Translations under genes and position numbers: made by a program | Part shown: positions 16,083 through 25,635 of the stretch, in pieces | How positions within the stretch are numbered: the stretch's first letter is position 1 | Layout of the letters: each line of letters starts with the position of its first letter | The notes under the pieces: model-generated | What the model was told of the DNA's origin: nothing | Database searches by the model: none | What the model saw: the letters and a program-made list of their open reading frames with translations, nothing else | Source of the DNA: Hoyosella subflava DQS3-9A1 | Lineage (GTDB): Bacteria; Actinomycetota; Actinomycetes; Mycobacteriales; Mycobacteriaceae | DNA: 64,000 nucleotides | NCBI RefSeq assembly: GCF_000214175.1 | Contig: NC_015564.1 | Coordinates: forward strand, 2,604,001 to 2,668,000 | Reading direction: 5' to 3'

Positions 16083-17529
16083 CCACGAACTGGCCCATCA
16101 GCCCACGATCCTCATGCGCGAGTATGTGGCAGTGATACATGTAGGGCACCTCGGGATCCGTGTAGTGCTCAAATCGCATCAGTAGCCGGACGGTTTCCCC
16201 GGGCGGGATGTACACGGTGTCCTTGGGGCCCGCCAACGCGGGATCTCGTGAGTCGAGAATCTGGAACTGGACATCATGGACGTGGAAATTGTGCGGTGCG
16301 CCCGTTCCGTTGCGCACCTCCCACATCTCCGTCGTATTGACTTCGACGACTTCGTCGATTCGGCCCATGTCCATAGTCTGATCGTTGATCTCGTTCGAAC
16401 CGGAAATGCTGAAGGTTCGGGTCACCGTCGGCTCCCCCAAGTCACGCTGGGCCACCAGTTCGTCAGGAACCGCGGTGTTCGGTGTGAGGGAAGGGCCCGC
16501 ACGGAGCTCAAGGATGTCGAGCGAATCGTCACCACCCGAGAATCGGTTCGTCCACATGTCCAGCCCAAGCGGCTGGGTGACGCTGCGCAGCACGGTCGAT
16601 GAACCCGCAGGTACTGACACGACGATTTCTGCACGTTCGCCCGGCGACAGCATGAGGTGGCTCAACCGCACGGGCGCTGCGAGCAGACCGCCGTCAGTAG
16701 CGATCAAGTCGAACGTGACACCTTCGGTGAATGTGAAGTTGTAGGTCCGCGCATTCGACGCGTTGAGCAGTCGCAGCCGAACGCGCTCAGTCGTGACATC
16801 GAAGAACGGAGCGGGCGTGCCATTGACGAGGATGTCGGAACCGATGATGCCCGCCTCAGTGAACATGCCTGGCCGCAGGTCGAGCTGCCCGTCCCGGAAA
16901 CGCTTGTCCTGGACGATGAGGGGCACGTCGTCGACTCCGTAGGACGAGGGCAGCTCCGGCGTTTCAGCATCATCAATCAGGAACATACCGGCGATTCCGC
17001 GGTACACATGTTCAGCTGTCGCACCGTGCAGGTGCGGGTGATACCACAGCGAAGCCGCTGCCTGGTCGATCGTCCACTCCGGTGACCAGGTCTCACCGGG
17101 CTCGATCATCTGGTGTGGACCGCCATCCATCGCCGCCGGCAGGTGCATGCCATGCCAGTGCAGGGTGCTCGCAACACTGAGTTCATTCGAGACGTTAAGG
17201 CGCACCCGCCCACCCCGGTCGGCACGCACCGTGGGACCGAGATAGCTGCCGTTGACACCCCAAGTCTCGGTAGCAGGGCCATGACCGAGATCGGTGGTGC
17301 CGCGCTGCATCGTCAGGTCGAAGACCCGGGTCCCGTCGGCGTCAGTCCGCGAATCGGCGAGCGGAGGGATGTCGAGCGCGTTTTCGAACTCGATAACACC
17401 TGTGGTGTCATGCCGGGCTCCGTTCCAGGCGGCCATTAGCGCCACCACACCTCCAATGCCGACCAGCAGCAAGCCGGTGAGCAGGGCGGCCAGCAGGCGA
17501 CGGGTGCGACGAAAAGTCATGGGTACCAT
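16015..17529 (-). CDS. Multicopper oxidase, membrane-anchored or secreted
   Basis: A 504-residue three-domain multicopper oxidase. A membrane or signal segment lies at ~residues 8-32 (after RRTRR). All four copper-ligand motifs are present: HWHGMH, HPHLHG, HNFHVHDVQF and YHCHILAHEDRGLM. They supply type 1, 2 and 3 coppers, and the Met after the last motif is the axial type 1 ligand. The protein ends in a GHHH tail. Such enzymes oxidise metals, phenols or bilirubin-like compounds while reducing O2 to water. ATG 17529 has GGAAG seven bases upstream; the frame is open further up but without homology. The 3' end overlaps the DUF2339 gene by 68 bases. Confidence 0.9.
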   Translation of the reverse strand: MVPMTFRRTRRLLAALLTGLLLVGIGGVVALMAAWNGARHDTTGVIEFENALDIPPLADSRTDADGTRVFDLTMQRGTTDLGHGPATETWGVNGSYLGPTVRADRGGRVRLNVSNELSVASTLHWHGMHLPAAMDGGPHQMIEPGETWSPEWTIDQAAASLWYHPHLHGATAEHVYRGIAGMFLIDDAETPELPSSYGVDDVPLIVQDKRFRDGQLDLRPGMFTEAGIIGSDILVNGTPAPFFDVTTERVRLRLLNASNARTYNFTFTEGVTFDLIATDGGLLAAPVRLSHLMLSPGERAEIVVSVPAGSSTVLRSVTQPLGLDMWTNRFSGGDDSLDILELRAGPSLTPNTAVPDELVAQRDLGEPTVTRTFSISGSNEINDQTMDMGRIDEVVEVNTTEMWEVRNGTGAPHNFHVHDVQFQILDSRDPALAGPKDTVYIPPGETVRLLMRFEHYTDPEVPYMYHCHILAHEDRGLMGQFVVIDASAHQDRVPQRLPQAGHHH

Positions 17530-17682
17530 CGTCGAGCTTCCGCGCCGCCATGCCATCCGTGCGCACGACCCATTTCGTATCGGGGTTTGCCCTGACAACA
17601 CACCCGCACGTGTCTGCTCGGCTCTCACCGATTCGCAGGTCAGAATGGACGAGCACCGACAATGCACTGACTAAGGGAGCCC

Positions 17683-18390
17683 ATGCCGCGCACACCGAAA
17701 CGCCAGTTCGCCCTCGCCCTGACGTGTGCCGGTGCACTAGTGGCGTGCGGGGCTCCGCAGGATCCTGACCCTTCGCCGGTGACAACTCCCCCTGCCCGCA
17801 CCACTGAGATCCCGCTTCCCACCCCCGCAGAATTCGACGAGACCGAACCAGGCGAGCCTGCGCTCGATGAAGTCATCTTCGAGGGCGACTACCCTATCGA
17901 TGTGGGACCTGCAGGGATGGTTACCGTCACCGTCCAGAATGGTTCCGACGCTGCCGTGACTCTCAGTGATATCCAGCTCGAACCCGGCTGGCGTCAGGAG
18001 AATCTGGAAGAGGACCGCGACGAACTTGAACTCGAGCTCGTCAGTGATGACGGATCGATAGATATCGATGTGACAGTCAACAACAGACGATTCGACACCG
18101 ACGTCTCAATCGACATCCCCGCCCAGAACGGTGAGTTCATGTTCCGCCTCGGAGGAGCAGGCACCATCACGGTCGAGGTCGACGACGATGCTGTGCGTGT
18201 GCAGAACCTCGATGTCCGTGATGACTGGGAAGTGCGCGGAGAAGATCGCGGACGTGACCGCACAGTGGATATCGAACTCACCAACCCGGAAACCCGCCAG
18301 GCCGTTGAGTTCGAAGCCGAAGCAGACGACGACCGCCTCGACGTTCAGCTGAATACGCGCACCCGTTCGGTGCGCATCACGCATGAGTAG
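17683..18390 (+). CDS. Putative lipoprotein, acidic beta-rich, unknown
   Basis: A 235-residue protein with a signal peptide ending in the lipobox LVACGAP (Cys 22), then a Pro/Thr-rich linker (~25-65) and a very acidic domain of ~170 residues with alternating hydrophobic/charged strands, suggesting a beta-sandwich. It has no further Cys. I do not recognise the family. It starts about 150 bases from the divergent multicopper oxidase gene, so the two may share a control region, and it converges on pfkB with a 4-base gap. An extracellular binding or structural role is possible. Confidence 0.65.
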   Translation: MPRTPKRQFALALTCAGALVACGAPQDPDPSPVTTPPARTTEIPLPTPAEFDETEPGEPALDEVIFEGDYPIDVGPAGMVTVTVQNGSDAAVTLSDIQLEPGWRQENLEEDRDELELELVSDDGSIDIDVTVNNRRFDTDVSIDIPAQNGEFMFRLGGAGTITVEVDDDAVRVQNLDVRDDWEVRGEDRGRDRTVDIELTNPETRQAVEFEAEADDDRLDVQLNTRTRSVRITHE

Positions 18391-18394
18391 TGCG

Positions 18395-19318
18395 TCAATC
18401 GGTGTATTCACCGAACAGCCGATCAACATCTGCGCGACGGCAGAGGCCGGTGCCTTCGGTGATCAACGTAGCCGACGCCGCGGCAACCCCGAGCTGCACG
18501 GCGCGCACCATCTCCCATCCGCGCGACAGCCCCACAGTGATACCCGCAACCATCGTGTCTCCCGCTCCCACCGCGCTTCGGATCGGCACCTCAATAGGTG
18601 GCAGCACCGCCACGTCGTCGGCGGTGACCAGCATTGCACCCTCGGCGCCGAGCGAAATCACGACGTTCTCGGCTCGTCCGCTCTCAATAAGGCTGCGGGC
18701 GGCGGCGGCGCGGCCCTCCTCGTCTTCCAGGGAACGCCCCGTGAGTCGCGCCAGTTCACCGAGATTGGGCTTCACCAGAAAAACTCCTGCGGCGTCACGC
18801 AGGGCATCACCAGACGTGTCGAGGATGACCTGGGCCCCCGCATCGCGCGCAACGGCCACCACCCGCGAGTAGTACTCCGAATCCACGCCTGGCGGCAAAC
18901 TGCCGCTCGCGACTACGAAATCGGCCTGCTCGCATTCCTCGGCAACAGCCGCCAGACACTCATCCTGTTCAGTGATCGCCAGCTCGGGGCCTGGCAGTAC
19001 GAAACGGTACTGCTTGCCGGTTGATGTCTCGTTGACCGTAATGCCTTCCCTCGTCGCGCCCTGAATGTTGATGCACCTCGTTCCAATGCCCGCCCCGGCG
19101 AGGATCTCTTGAAGCGCGTTGCCGACGGGTCCGCCAGCTGGGTAAACAGCGCACGCCGATTCACCGAGAGTGTGTGCGACACGAGCGACATTTATGCCGC
19201 CCCCGCCGGCGTCATATCTCGCGGGCCCGCAGCGTAGCTTGCTGGTCGGGCGCACTTCCTTTGTTGTCGTGTCGACGTCAAGTGCCGGGTTCAGTGTCAG
19301 AGTGACAATGCTGGCCAT
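18395..19318 (-). CDS. pfkB: 6-phosphofructokinase II (PfkB family)
   Basis: A 307-residue ribokinase/PfkB-family sugar kinase. The sequence follows E. coli PfkB closely in memory: TLTLNPALDVDTTT at the N-terminus, KLRC...GGGGINVARVAHTLG, the VASGSLPPGV stretch, VKPNLGEL, and the anion hole/catalytic motif VGAGDTMVAG with the base Asp near residue 251. It phosphorylates fructose 6-phosphate with ATP; fructose 1-phosphate or tagatose 6-phosphate kinases are alternatives in the same family. ATG 19318 lies 4 bases after the patatin-like stop, so the two are probably co-transcribed. Confidence 0.85.
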   Translation of the reverse strand: MASIVTLTLNPALDVDTTTKEVRPTSKLRCGPARYDAGGGGINVARVAHTLGESACAVYPAGGPVGNALQEILAGAGIGTRCINIQGATREGITVNETSTGKQYRFVLPGPELAITEQDECLAAVAEECEQADFVVASGSLPPGVDSEYYSRVVAVARDAGAQVILDTSGDALRDAAGVFLVKPNLGELARLTGRSLEDEEGRAAAARSLIESGRAENVVISLGAEGAMLVTADDVAVLPPIEVPIRSAVGAGDTMVAGITVGLSRGWEMVRAVQLGVAAASATLITEGTGLCRRADVDRLFGEYTD

Positions 19319-19322
19319 GTGG

Positions 19323-21044
19323 CTAGGGTAACGGTGCCGGCGCGCTCTTCGGCCTCTTGGCGAGGAGATCAGTGCGGTTCCGCCGGGCCTTGTCACCGAG
19401 GGCGGCTGCTGCCGCGCGTGCGGCGTCAAGGATCGCGCTCATCGGTTTCGCTTTCGGCCGGCCCGCTTCGGTGACTTCTACGGTGCCCTCAGGTGCCGGC
19501 GGTTGCTTACCGTCCCACCACACTGGGTCGAGCATGTGCTGAATCACTGGCAGCGACTGCTCCACTGACGCAGTGCCCCATTGAATTGCGCGATCCATCG
19601 CCTCGGTGGGAGCAGCGAGCGTCAACGCCGACAGCGTGGGACGGAAACGGATAATCCTGTCCGCATACGGGGCGTTGCGCACCATTTGCACCTGAACAGC
19701 CTGCGTGATGGGCTGCAACCACAGGTGTTTCGGATTCCACTGCGGGTGAAAACAATCCCAGGCGTAGTAGCACGCATTCCGTGTCCCCAGACGGCCGTCC
19801 TGAATCCGTTTCCACGCGAGTTCCACAGGCACATTGCTGGCCGCGAACCCGTCGATGAGCGCACCCACATCTTTCTGTTGCAGCACCTCGTCAAGGATCG
19901 GCACCATCCGGGGGTCTCGCGTCTCATGGTGGAGCACCCCCGGTATCGCGGAGGAAAAACTCGCGGCATCGACGACGTTGAGTTCGGCGGTAAGGTCGTC
20001 TCCACCGAGCACGATGGGCTTCACGACCCGGGTGTCGATGAAAGCCGCGGCCTGCCACATCCGGGCCGCCACAGAGTGCCGGACTCCGATCCGCGTGCGG
20101 GGCAGTGTGCGGGTCCGCAATGCCTCCAACTCGGTGCGCCGAAAGCGTGCGGGCAGGCGGTCGAACGATTGTCGGCGCACACCCGCAACGACAGTTTCAA
20201 ACGGCATCGCCAGATCTCGCATCTGCAATGGTGCGCCGTCCTCCCGGCGGAATAGTTCGTCAGCGAACGCATCGAAGTTCAGCGAGAACAGTCCTGTCAA
20301 TCCGTGACGGCGGCGCACGCGTGAGGGGCCCAGAATGCCGCGATACGTCACTGTCTTCGCCCAGTCCACGTATTCGCTCATCGGAACAGGCAAACTCCGG
20401 GACATCACGCTTCCAACGATCGCGCCGAACGACGTTGTCAGGAGATATGACGGGGTGATGCCACTAGCGATGAGGCGCTGCATGCCGCCGAGATACACGT
20501 ATCCCGCGCCGCCTCCCCCACCGAGAATGCATACGAGTGCCTTGTACCCAACTTCGCGATCAAGTTCAGCGAGCGAGAAATCACTCGCATGACGCTCAGC
20601 GACAGTTTTTCGGTGGCGTTGCAGTTCCTCGCCGAGCTCAGGGAGGAGGGCCTTCGCTGCGGTGAGGCGCTTTTCGGTATCAAGCTCCGCACGAAGCGGG
20701 TCATGCAGTCTGTCGATAACGAGGGACCGGAACTCGGCCACTTCATCAGCAATGTCAACGTCGCCGCGGCCGCGCCTGCCGTAGGGACCCGCCGCACCGG
20801 GTTCGAATACGGTGAGGCGCGCGAAACTGATCAGGTATCGCAGTCGACGGAATTCACTGCGCGTCAGCACCTCGGGGTGTTCCAGGTCGGCGCGTGTCAG
20901 CGCGCCTTCCATGTGCTGCAGCGCGAGGATCGGATTTCGGCTCGGAAGGCTGACGTCTTCCGGCGCTTCCGCAATGTCCTCGACCGACTCGGGATCAAAC
21001 CCGAGGGGAAGTGGCAGCTCATCCTGGTCTCCGCGCTTCGCCAT
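19323..21044 (-). CDS. Patatin-like phospholipase family protein, altered nucleophile elbow
   Basis: A 573-residue cytoplasmic protein. After a ~175-residue helical region comes a patatin domain: the oxyanion-loop GGGGGAGYVYLGG, the nucleophile segment LLTTSFGAIVGS and the DG-x4-N-x-P dyad Asp in LIDGFAASNVP. Patatins are Ser/Asp lipid acyl hydrolases. Here the usual GxSxG is TTSFG, the first Gly being replaced by Thr, which may change activity. The C-terminal ~120 residues are basic and Pro/Ala-rich. I start at ATG 21044; the frame is open up to 21092. pfkB follows after 4 bases. Substrate unknown; mycobacterial homologues of this length exist. Confidence 0.8.
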   Translation of the reverse strand: MAKRGDQDELPLPLGFDPESVEDIAEAPEDVSLPSRNPILALQHMEGALTRADLEHPEVLTRSEFRRLRYLISFARLTVFEPGAAGPYGRRGRGDVDIADEVAEFRSLVIDRLHDPLRAELDTEKRLTAAKALLPELGEELQRHRKTVAERHASDFSLAELDREVGYKALVCILGGGGGAGYVYLGGMQRLIASGITPSYLLTTSFGAIVGSVMSRSLPVPMSEYVDWAKTVTYRGILGPSRVRRRHGLTGLFSLNFDAFADELFRREDGAPLQMRDLAMPFETVVAGVRRQSFDRLPARFRRTELEALRTRTLPRTRIGVRHSVAARMWQAAAFIDTRVVKPIVLGGDDLTAELNVVDAASFSSAIPGVLHHETRDPRMVPILDEVLQQKDVGALIDGFAASNVPVELAWKRIQDGRLGTRNACYYAWDCFHPQWNPKHLWLQPITQAVQVQMVRNAPYADRIIRFRPTLSALTLAAPTEAMDRAIQWGTASVEQSLPVIQHMLDPVWWDGKQPPAPEGTVEVTEAGRPKAKPMSAILDAARAAAAALGDKARRNRTDLLAKRPKSAPAPLP

Positions 21045-21110
21045 AGTCCAAGTGTCGACGAGGTATCCGCCGCCCGTGGACGAGTTGCCCAAATCGGTGC
21101 CGTGTTACAC

Positions 21111-23240
21111 CTACCCGGGCAGCGGGATCCGGATCCCGGGGAAGATTTCCACCTCACGCAACTGCGGTATCTGCGGCAGGGGCGGCAGCTCAACTTGGGG
21201 CGGCGGCGCCGGAGCGGGCCCAGGTGACCGCGTGACCGCTTGCGGCGGAGCTGGCGGCGTGTACACAGGGACACCCGCCTGGCCGCCAATCGGCGCGGGC
21301 CACGGGAATGATTCAACGGGAGTGCCGTCGAGCGCGGAATCCATTGTGCGCTTCCAGATCCGTGACGGAAGCGTCGAACCGTATACGCTCGCACCCCATC
21401 GGTCCGTCAGAGCCTGCGCTTGCTCCGTCCCCACCCACACGGCTGTCGACAAGGATGGGGTGTAACCGACCATCCACGCGTCTTTGTTCATACCCGTGTT
21501 TCCGAGCTGAGTGGTCCCGGTCTTGGCAGCCGAAGGGCGGCCACCAGCGAGCGAGTTCCCGCGCGAATACGCCGCAATCGGCATCATGGCCTGGGTGGCA
21601 TTGTCGGCGACCGGTTTTTCGATCCGTTGTTCGCCCTCGGATGGCTGCCGTTCGTAAAGGACCTCACCGTCCGCCGCGACTACTTTCTGCACAAAATGGG
21701 GCTCGTGGAAGACACCCGAAGCTCCCAGCGTGGCATAGGACGACGCCATATCGATCGGGCGCACCTGGTACTGGCCGAGCACGATGCCCGTTTCAGGCGG
21801 CCCCCCATCCTGGCTCAGGCTCTTGCCAGGGAGATTCGGGATCTCCTCGGGAATGCCAGCGGCGTGCGCGGCGTCAGCGACCTTCTGCGCACCATTCGAC
21901 ATCGACAACGTCAGCCGGTAGTAGCTGGTGTTCAGCGATCGTTTGAGAGCTTCAGCGATGTTGCACCGGCCGCACGACTCGCCACCGACGTTCGAGATCT
22001 GCAGGTTCCCTATCGTCACCGGTGAACTGTCATATGTCGCGGAAAGCGGTATTCCTTGCGTCAGTGCGGCCACCAAAGCGAAAACCTTAAAAGACGAACC
22101 CGTTTGCAGCGGAGCTTGTGCGAAGTCGTACCCCTGGCCTTGCTCGCCACCGTAATAACCTTTGACCGCACCACTTCGGGGATCGATGGAAACGACAGCG
22201 GTCCGGAGATCCTCGGGTTCGCCGTCGAGCACACCCCGCGCCGCATTCACGGCCGCTTCCTGGGTCTTCGGATCAATCGTCGTGATGATCTGAACGCCGC
22301 GCGTGTCGAGGTCTTCCTGGCTCACGCCAATGCGTTCGAGTTCGCGAAGCACTTGCGCGCGGATCAGGCCCTCAGGGCCGCGTGCCTCATTGGGGTCGGG
22401 AACTTGCTCGACAGGAATGACTTCCGGGAACTCGATCGCACTCCGCTCGCTCGGCGTCAGCACGTTCATCTCGACCATGCCGTCGAGCACATAGCGCCAG
22501 CGAGCCTGAAGCGGATCGGTGGAGGTCTGGAAATCCAGGCTCGACGGACGGTTGATCACTGCTGCCAGTACGGCAGCTTCAGCGACGGACAGGTCGGCAA
22601 GCGGCTTCCCGAAATACACTTGTGCCGCCGTCGCAATTCCGTAGGCGCCGCGACCGAAGTAAATGGTATTCAGATAAGCGGTCAGGACGTCGTCTTTGCT
22701 CCATTCGCGCGCCATTCGAGCTGACAGTACGAGTTCACGCCATTTGCGTTCAATACTGCGCTCAGGCCCCACAACGGTACTTTTCACGAACTGCTGGGTG
22801 ATCGTCGATCCACCGCCAGCGTCCTCATCGCCGCGAATATTATCTCGAGCGGCACGCATAAACCCGCGAACCGAGAACCCTGGGTTCTGGTAGAAACTGC
22901 GATCCTCAGCAGCGAGCACCGCATCGCGTACGTGATCCGGTACCTGATCTAGCGTGATGTTCGTCCGGTTGCCCTCAGGTGGCACCACGCGTGCTAGGAC
23001 ACTACTTTCGTCCGCCGCGTAGATTGTCGCGATCTGGTTGTTACGCAGGTCAACAGGGTGCGGCACCTCCGCGTTGTAGTACCCGTAGGCGAACATGCCC
23101 GCTGGCACAAGAACCAAAAGCAGGACAATGAGGACGAATCCACGGCGAACATGCCGCCACCCGGAACGCTTCTTCCGGGCCGGGGGTGCAACGGCGCTGC
23201 CCCTGGTCCTCTTTGACGCTTTCGCACTGTCAGAACTCAC
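21111..23240 (-). CDS. Class A penicillin-binding protein (glycosyltransferase/transpeptidase)
   Basis: A 709-residue bifunctional peptidoglycan synthase. A basic cytoplasmic tail and one membrane helix (~residues 32-55) precede a GT51 glycosyltransferase domain with EDRSFYQNPGF, GGSTITQQFVKST and RKWRELVLSARMAREWSKDDVLTAYLNTIYFG. The transpeptidase domain has SSFK (nucleophile Ser), SLN and KTGTT motifs. The C-terminus is a Pro-rich tail of ~60 residues and there is no PASTA domain, so it is PonA1-like rather than PonA2-like. It polymerises and cross-links cell-wall glycan. GTG 23240 has AAGGA eight bases upstream; TTG 23246 is less likely. Confidence 0.92.
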   Translation of the reverse strand: MSSDSAKASKRTRGSAVAPPARKKRSGWRHVRRGFVLIVLLLVLVPAGMFAYGYYNAEVPHPVDLRNNQIATIYAADESSVLARVVPPEGNRTNITLDQVPDHVRDAVLAAEDRSFYQNPGFSVRGFMRAARDNIRGDEDAGGGSTITQQFVKSTVVGPERSIERKWRELVLSARMAREWSKDDVLTAYLNTIYFGRGAYGIATAAQVYFGKPLADLSVAEAAVLAAVINRPSSLDFQTSTDPLQARWRYVLDGMVEMNVLTPSERSAIEFPEVIPVEQVPDPNEARGPEGLIRAQVLRELERIGVSQEDLDTRGVQIITTIDPKTQEAAVNAARGVLDGEPEDLRTAVVSIDPRSGAVKGYYGGEQGQGYDFAQAPLQTGSSFKVFALVAALTQGIPLSATYDSSPVTIGNLQISNVGGESCGRCNIAEALKRSLNTSYYRLTLSMSNGAQKVADAAHAAGIPEEIPNLPGKSLSQDGGPPETGIVLGQYQVRPIDMASSYATLGASGVFHEPHFVQKVVAADGEVLYERQPSEGEQRIEKPVADNATQAMMPIAAYSRGNSLAGGRPSAAKTGTTQLGNTGMNKDAWMVGYTPSLSTAVWVGTEQAQALTDRWGASVYGSTLPSRIWKRTMDSALDGTPVESFPWPAPIGGQAGVPVYTPPAPPQAVTRSPGPAPAPPPQVELPPLPQIPQLREVEIFPGIRIPLPG

Positions 23241-23456
23241 AGTCAAGATCCTTCAATCGGTTCGACGGCAAGGGTAGCGCCCCCGCGCCGTCATTGCCCA
23301 GTGCGAGCGTCAAACCAGGCATATCTGGCGCCACATGAGTGGCGGTCATCACACCGTCACCGATATCGGAATAATTGCCTGGATAACAATGTCGTGTACT
23401 AGGTGGCCGGTGGCCTCACCTATCTCCTCTTTATTAATTCTCCTTGAGAAGGCGCC

Positions 23457-24692
23457 ATGACTACCTCAGCTGTCCTGAGCGATTCTGCTCACGTCGAGGC
23501 CGACGCGCCCGCGCGCCGCGACCGGCTTCGCCTGATTCTCGTCCTTGGTGCGCTCGTGGCGCTTGGCCCGCTGACTATCGACATGTATCTGCCCGCATTT
23601 CCGGCGATCACAGCGGATTTACTCACCTCGTCAGCAATGGTGCAGCTGACCCTAACGGGAACGCTGATCGGTCTCGGTGTGGGGCAACTCATCATTGGTC
23701 CGCTATCTGACGCGCTGGGACGGCGCGTGCCCCTGATCGCAGGCACCATCGTTCATATCGCTGCGTCGCTGCTGTGCATCATCGCTCCCAATATCGCGGT
23801 GCTCGGCGCGCTGCGCACTTTGCAGGGCTTCGGGGCCGCCGCGACGATGGTCGTGGCACTGGCGATTGTGCGTGACCTCTTCACCGGGACCGCTGCAGCA
23901 ACCGTGCTTTCCCGACTGATGCTCGTGATGGGTGCGGCACCGATCTTCGCCCCCGCGCTCGGCAGCGCTGTGCTCGTGGCGGGGTCATGGCGGTGGGTTT
24001 TCGCTGCACTCGCCGTTCTCGGCTTCCTGCTTCTCATCCTGGCGATCGTCGCCCTCAAAGAGACACTTCCGCCTGAGCGCCGACGGCCAGCGCGCCTTGT
24101 TCCCGTCCTGCAGACCTATAAAATCCTTCTGCGCGACAAACAATTCCTCGTGCTCGCCTTCGTCGCGGCTGCGGGAATGTCAGCGCTGTTCTCCTACATC
24201 GCCGGCGCTTCATTCGTGCTTCAGGAGGGCTACGGACTCAGCGAACAGCAATTTGCGCTCGTCTTCGCCGTCGGTGCAGTTTCACTCATCGGGGCGTCCC
24301 AGATAAATGTGCCTTTGCTCGGCCGGTTCGCGCCGCGGCAAATCGTCCTCGCCGGGCTTGCTGGCGCCTCGCTTTCCGGCGCTGTGATGCTCACGCTCGC
24401 GGTCACGCAAACCGGCGGGCTGCTTGGCTTCATCGTTCCCTTGCTGTTCGTGCTCGCGGCCGTGGGTTTCGTCCTTCCGAACGCTCCAGCACTCGCGCTT
24501 TCCCGCCATGGTGAGGCGGCGGGGACCGCTGCCGCACTGCTCGGGGCAGCCCAATTCGGTCTCGGCGCCCTCGTGGCGCCGGTCGTCGGCGTTCTCGGCA
24601 ACGACGCACGCGCCATGGCAATCACCATGACGAGCGGGTCGGTGCTGGCCCTGATCGCGCTGAGCGCGGTGATGGCACGGTCACGCGTCTGA
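23457..24692 (+). CDS. MFS multidrug efflux transporter (Bcr/CflA family)
   Basis: A 411-residue transporter with twelve hydrophobic segments. The Bcr/CflA signature is visible: LTIDMYLPAFPAI at the first helix, the loop motif GPLSDALGRRVPLIAG between helices 2 and 3, and the helix-4 RTLQGFGAAATMVVALAIVRDLF block. It should export drugs or metabolites by proton antiport. ATG 23457 has a GAGAAGG site. The 216-base upstream gap to the divergent penicillin-binding protein gene holds an imperfect AGGTGGCC...GGCCTCACCT hairpin (~23400-23420) just before the gene. It overlaps the convergent PNPOx-like gene by 12 bases. Confidence 0.9.
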   Translation: MTTSAVLSDSAHVEADAPARRDRLRLILVLGALVALGPLTIDMYLPAFPAITADLLTSSAMVQLTLTGTLIGLGVGQLIIGPLSDALGRRVPLIAGTIVHIAASLLCIIAPNIAVLGALRTLQGFGAAATMVVALAIVRDLFTGTAAATVLSRLMLVMGAAPIFAPALGSAVLVAGSWRWVFAALAVLGFLLLILAIVALKETLPPERRRPARLVPVLQTYKILLRDKQFLVLAFVAAAGMSALFSYIAGASFVLQEGYGLSEQQFALVFAVGAVSLIGASQINVPLLGRFAPRQIVLAGLAGASLSGAVMLTLAVTQTGGLLGFIVPLLFVLAAVGFVLPNAPALALSRHGEAAGTAAALLGAAQFGLGALVAPVVGVLGNDARAMAITMTSGSVLALIALSAVMARSRV

Positions 24693-25244
24693 CACTGCGG
24701 AAACCTGCCTCCGGACGTCAGCCTCGAACGTGAAGCGCGTCTGGCTGTAGGTGCCCTTTGTGTAGGCGTAAGCCGTCGTCGGCGTCAGTCTGTACACGAC
24801 AGCGCGTCCCCCATCTGGGTGCTCGAAGTGTCCGTCGCGGACCTCGAACGTCCACTCCTGGCCGTACTTCGCCAGGTACGCCGCAGCAATGGCGCGCAGC
24901 TGCAGCTCGTCGTGGACTGGCTGCGCGCTGCCTTCAACTGCTATGTCGATGCCGGTTCGGAGCGAGTTCACGCCCGTCACCGCGGTCGCGCGCGGGTTCG
25001 CCGCCACGTTGCGCGCCTTCTGCTCATGCGCACCCGTGCAGAACCAGAACGCCCCACTAGACCAGACGCCGATAAGCGGGGTGACGTGCGGCTGACCCGA
25101 GTTGCGCACGGTCGAGAGCCAGTACAGTTCAGCGCGTTCGAGGGCACTCTGCACGTCGACCCACTCAGCTGGCGCTGCGGCGGGCTCACTGTACCGAGGG
25201 TCAAGGTGCGATTCTGGACGGGCTAAAGCGGGCGGAGCACTCAT
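24681..25244 (-). CDS. Pyridoxamine 5'-phosphate oxidase family protein
   Basis: A 187-residue split-barrel flavin-binding protein. LERAELYWLSTVRNSGQPHVTPLIGVW and FWFCTGAHEQKARNVAANPRATAVTG are typical of PNPOx-like/F420-dependent reductase proteins in actinobacteria. It probably binds FMN or F420 and reduces or oxidises small molecules; it is not the true PdxH. I start at ATG 25244, preceded by AAGGA; the frame stays open to 25520 but without homology. It converges on the MFS gene with a 12-base overlap. Confidence 0.8.
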   Translation of the reverse strand: MSAPPALARPESHLDPRYSEPAAAPAEWVDVQSALERAELYWLSTVRNSGQPHVTPLIGVWSSGAFWFCTGAHEQKARNVAANPRATAVTGVNSLRTGIDIAVEGSAQPVHDELQLRAIAAAYLAKYGQEWTFEVRDGHFEHPDGGRAVVYRLTPTTAYAYTKGTYSQTRFTFEADVRRQVSAVSDA

Positions 25245-25401
25245 GTCGTCATCCTTCGTCAATTGGGCTTCCCCATACTGACCCGCCCCGTGATCAGAAC
25301 TCATCGTGTGCACATTCTCGCACCAGCGAGCAGGGCAATCTGCGAGTTTGTGCACACGACCGACGGGTACTATCGACTCACCATCCTCGGGAAGGGTTCG
25401 C

Positions 25402-25551
25402 ATGCCTGATCGCCAAGATTCCGACCGTTTCCGCCACCTGCCCCCAGCGGTCCGCCTCGAGGACACAATCACGTCCCAGGACACCACGACGCCGCCGGAT
25501 CCGGCAGGCGGCCGGGACAATGATCGGGAATTTCCCTCTCGCTACGCTTGA
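25402..25551 (+). CDS. Small conserved-looking hydrophilic protein (49 aa)
   Basis: A 49-residue hydrophilic protein starting at ATG 25402 with an AAGGG site five bases upstream. It is rich in Asp, Arg and Pro, with the blocks PPAVRLEDTITSQDT and DPAGGRDNDREF, an arrangement I associate with short conserved actinobacterial proteins of unknown function. No membrane segment or Cys. It lies in a 390-base stretch between the PNPOx-like gene and the WYL regulator and shares no strand-coupled neighbour closely enough for an operon to be certain. Confidence 0.55.
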   Translation: MPDRQDSDRFRHLPPAVRLEDTITSQDTTTPPDPAGGRDNDREFPSRYA

Positions 25552-25635
25552 CCAGTACACCGCCGCCCGCACACCCGCTCTCGTGCTTGCCGAATTAGGA
25601 CGTATTCTGTCCGGATTCAGTGGCACGATACTGGC

